Assembly (NCBI GenBank): GCA_001829395.1
Contig: MIBD01000171.1
Span: 16,569-25,098, forward strand
Source of the DNA: Spirochaetes bacterium GWF1_49_6
GTDB lineage: Bacteria; Spirochaetota; Brevinematia; Brevinematales; GWF1-51-8
Direction: 5' to 3'
Length of the DNA stretch: 8,530 bases
This document shows, in pieces, positions 6,663 through 8,530 of the stretch (position 1 is the stretch's first letter; each line of letters opens with the position of its first letter). The notes under the pieces are model-generated. The model saw only the letters and a program-made list of their open reading frames with translations. It was not told the DNA's origin and searched no databases. The position numbers and the translations under genes are program-made.

Positions 6663-6700
6663 AAAAAATAGAGGGGCTGACATCATGTCAGCCCCTTTTT
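6663..6700. terminator. Bidirectional Rho-independent terminator
   Basis: A perfect ten-base stem, GGGGCTGACA (6673-6682) with TGTCAGCCCC (6686-6695), closes a TCA loop. It is followed by TTTTT on plus and preceded by AAAAAA (6663-6668), which is a T tract on minus. It lies between convergent yebC and the β-barrel gene and can end transcripts from both sides. Confidence 0.92.
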
Positions 6701-6715
6701 GTATATACTATCAAT

Positions 6716-7735
6716 TTAGAATGTCAATGTCAGCGGGTGCAGAACGATTGATATAGCTCCGGTGTTGATACTATACTCGATTGCGGCGTTGATGATCAGG
6801 AGCTGAAATCCCGCGATTGCGCGGATTTCAGTGAAGTAGTACGGAATTGTGGATACGCCTTCCACACGGAAGAACTCCGAATCGGTGACGACAACCATTT
6901 CACCCTTAGTGTACATAGTGGTGGTTACAGAGCCAATATTGAAATTTATCCCCACGCCCGCGTAGAGCGAGAATACGGGAATATTCAGCGCGGCGATTAA
7001 TTTACCCCCGATGGAGGTGCCCATCCACCCGAAGTTAATCCCAGTCGTATATTTACTGGTGATAGTCTGAGTAAAACCGCCGGGTACCGGTACATTGATA
7101 GGTTCTTCCATGGATGCCGAATACTCGAGGCCGCCGTTATCGAAGTCGACCGCGAGATTTAGTCCGATTTGGAACACGCCCGCGTCGATTATTTTAGCAC
7201 GCGCCTCACCGCCGATATGAAAACCGCCGGTTTTCGCGACAACACCCGTAGGCAGCGACGCAGCGAACAATGAACCCACATCGGGAAGGAAGCCGAGACG
7301 GATACCCACATCGAACTGGGGAATCAGGGGCAGTTTAATCATCCCTATTTTCAGGTAGATCATATCATAAGGCATAGGCACCATTGCGGCGGCTTGCGCG
7401 ACAGACGAAAATATACTTGCGTTCGTATTATTCTGCGCGTCGGTCGGAACGTAGTTTTGAGTCACACCGCTCAGCATGCTGATAAAACTCGACGGCATCA
7501 CTACACCTATACCCACGCCGATTTTTATCCCTAAAAAGTCGCGCGTATCGGCGGTATAGACACTTCCTGCCGAATTATAAATCGTCATCGTCGGCGCCAA
7601 CGGGGTAGATATACCCTCGGCTACCTGCTTATACGTAGTCTCCATGTAACTTACCAGATTATCCGCGTTGGTATCCGCGAAACTGTAAGCCCCGATTGCA
7701 AACATTATTCCCAATACAACCGCAATCCTCTTCAT
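6716..7735 (-). CDS. Predicted outer-membrane β-barrel protein
   Basis: A 339-residue exported protein of no family I recognise by name. The start is set at the ATG at 7735 because GAGGAGGG (7746-7739) sits just before it and the signal peptide MKRIAVVLGIMFAIGAYSFA begins there; the in-frame ATG nine codons upstream has no such support. Cleavage is likely after SFA. The mature protein is rich in Gly and in short alternating amphipathic stretches such as IKIGVGIGVVMP, FDVGIRLGFLP, FQIGLNLAVDFD, FSLYAGVGINFNIG and AGFQLLIINAAIEYS. It ends in PLTLTF, a terminal Phe typical of substrates of the BAM assembly machinery. No lipobox or periplasmic domain is visible. A TATAAT box upstream suggests its own promoter. 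A transport, adhesion or structural role cannot be separated from sequence alone. Confidence 0.82.
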   Translation of the reverse strand: MKRIAVVLGIMFAIGAYSFADTNADNLVSYMETTYKQVAEGISTPLAPTMTIYNSAGSVYTADTRDFLGIKIGVGIGVVMPSSFISMLSGVTQNYVPTDAQNNTNASIFSSVAQAAAMVPMPYDMIYLKIGMIKLPLIPQFDVGIRLGFLPDVGSLFAASLPTGVVAKTGGFHIGGEARAKIIDAGVFQIGLNLAVDFDNGGLEYSASMEEPINVPVPGGFTQTITSKYTTGINFGWMGTSIGGKLIAALNIPVFSLYAGVGINFNIGSVTTTMYTKGEMVVVTDSEFFRVEGVSTIPYYFTEIRAIAGFQLLIINAAIEYSINTGAISIVLHPLTLTF

Positions 7736-7782
7736 AAACCCTCCTCGAAAATTGAAAAACATTCCTACAAGAATGTAACATT

Positions 7783-7788
7783 ATTATA
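7783..7788 (-). promoter_or_regulatory. Candidate -10 box for the β-barrel gene
   Basis: TATAAT on minus (7788-7783) lies 47 bases before the start codon at 7735. No good -35 is seen at 16-18 bases; a CTGAAA sits at a shorter distance of about 15. A short inverted repeat CATTC-N6-GAATG (7760-7775) falls at the expected transcript start. Read-through from the phosphatase gene is also possible, since no terminator lies between them. Confidence 0.4.
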
Positions 7789-7840
7789 CGGAAATATCAA
7801 ATATTTCAGTATAAAAACCCTCAAAATAGTAAGAACACGA

Positions 7841-8497
7841 CTATATTCGTAGGATATTTCGGGTTTGTTCGAATATATCCCGGAACGACCTGTAAGACGA
7901 AAATATTTTCCCTTTCTCCGCCAATAGTTCGGCGAGCTCGAAATTCTCTCGCGCGAAAACCGTATCGGCAAGCTCGGCCGCGGGATAGTCGGGCGCGCTG
8001 TCCCCCGCGAAGAACGTAAAGTCCGCGCTTTTATTGATCATCTGCACCACCTTTCCCTTGTCCAATCCGCTTACGGGCGAATAAAAATCGTCGTTGGGAT
8101 TGGGTAGCATGTAGATATTCCCCTCGTAGTAATACCCGGGGTTCGCGATCAGGGTGACCAAATCCAGCAGGTCGTACCGTTCGAGGAGAATTTCTATATA
8201 ATAGGTGCATCCCGCGCTGACGATGTAAAACGGCCCGGCCTCGCGGGAGTACCAACGGATAAAATCGGGGGCGTAGGGGTCGATAGGAATGGAAAGGATA
8301 TCCTCGAGGATGGAATAACGGTCAGCGTTGATATTGTTAAAAATATGCCCCAGGAAGTCGAGTACCCCGATCTCGCGGTTCTTGAACCGCCGGTAATACT
8401 CAGCCCCCTCGACCGGAAGATACTTCTCGATCACGATGCTGTAGAAATCCTTGAGGGTGATTGTATTGTCGAAGTCGGAAACGAACGCGTGAGTCAT
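7841..8497 (-). CDS. HAD-family phosphatase, MtnX/SerB-like (subfamily IB)
   Basis: A 218-residue cytoplasmic phosphomonoesterase of the haloacid dehalogenase superfamily. All four motifs are present: motif I DFDNT with nucleophile Asp8 and acid/base Asp10, motif II Ser94 in IVSAG, motif III Lys147 in GLDKGK, and motif IV GDSAPD with Asp166 and Asp170 for Mg2+ binding. The helical cap after motif I and the ending FARENFELAELLAEKG with SYRSFRDI are typical of MtnX-like proteins. Those act in methionine salvage on a methylthio-ketopentenyl phosphate, but related members dephosphorylate phosphoserine or other small substrates, so the substrate is open. No other methionine-salvage gene is in view. 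AAAGGA precedes the ATG at 8497. The β-barrel gene lies 105 bases downstream on the same strand. The superfamily call is firm; MtnX is only the nearest guess. Confidence 0.9.
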   Translation of the reverse strand: MTHAFVSDFDNTITLKDFYSIVIEKYLPVEGAEYYRRFKNREIGVLDFLGHIFNNINADRYSILEDILSIPIDPYAPDFIRWYSREAGPFYIVSAGCTYYIEILLERYDLLDLVTLIANPGYYYEGNIYMLPNPNDDFYSPVSGLDKGKVVQMINKSADFTFFAGDSAPDYPAAELADTVFARENFELAELLAEKGKIFSSYRSFRDIFEQTRNILRI

Positions 8498-8500
8498 ACC

Positions 8501-8530
8501 CTATCCTTTCTTCATAGGCATGATAATAAC
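8501..8530 (-). CDS. Possible C-terminal end of an upstream gene (window edge)
   Basis: On minus, the last 30 bases read as nine open codons (VIIMPMKKG) and a TAG at 8503-8501, three bases before the phosphatase ATG. This close spacing would fit an operon partner whose tail overlaps the phosphatase ribosome binding site. Nine codons are too few to identify a product or to prove coding. Confidence 0.25.
   Translation of the reverse strand, partial: VIIMPMKKG

Overview
The window reads as chromosome from a Gram-negative bacterium of moderate GC content, with several signal-peptide proteins, a predicted outer-membrane β-barrel and a chemotaxis coupling protein. A protein with OmpL47-like repeat domains, best known from Leptospira, makes a spirochaete or a relative a reasonable guess. 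No rRNA or tRNA is present to settle the taxonomy.

Layout. Positions 1-1491 (minus) hold most of an MsbA-type ABC exporter whose C-terminus lies off the left edge. Positions 1492-1958 are a non-coding divergent region. Its middle carries GTAC-rich palindromic direct repeats (1637-1770) and its right part carries copy A of a structured repeat (1804-1934). A translationally coupled pair follows on plus: a 176-aa protein resembling a diverged bifunctional-nuclease (BFN/DUF151) domain (1959-2489) and a 480-aa exported protein of unknown role (2486-3928). The second gap, 3929-4163, carries copy B of the repeat in inverted orientation (3973-4130), so the pair is bracketed by inverted copies. Next come a CheW-like protein with an internal charged insert (4164-4736) and a secreted three-repeat OmpL47/Ig-like protein (4763-5773), ending at a strong terminator. 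yebC (5898-6650) has its own promoter and shares a bidirectional terminator with a convergent β-barrel gene (6716-7735, minus). Upstream of that is a MtnX/SerB-like HAD phosphatase (7841-8497, minus). The last 30 bases may be the tail of another minus-strand gene.

How the genes relate. Most are independent housekeeping or envelope genes, and no defence system, CRISPR array, transposase or phage gene is visible. The feature that the genes do not explain is the repeat pair. The two copies share blocks of near-identity separated by diverged sequence, yet the diverged parts can still form equivalent stems. That suggests a structured RNA or a folding mobile repeat rather than a plain duplication. 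The coupled gene pair between the copies has no confident function.
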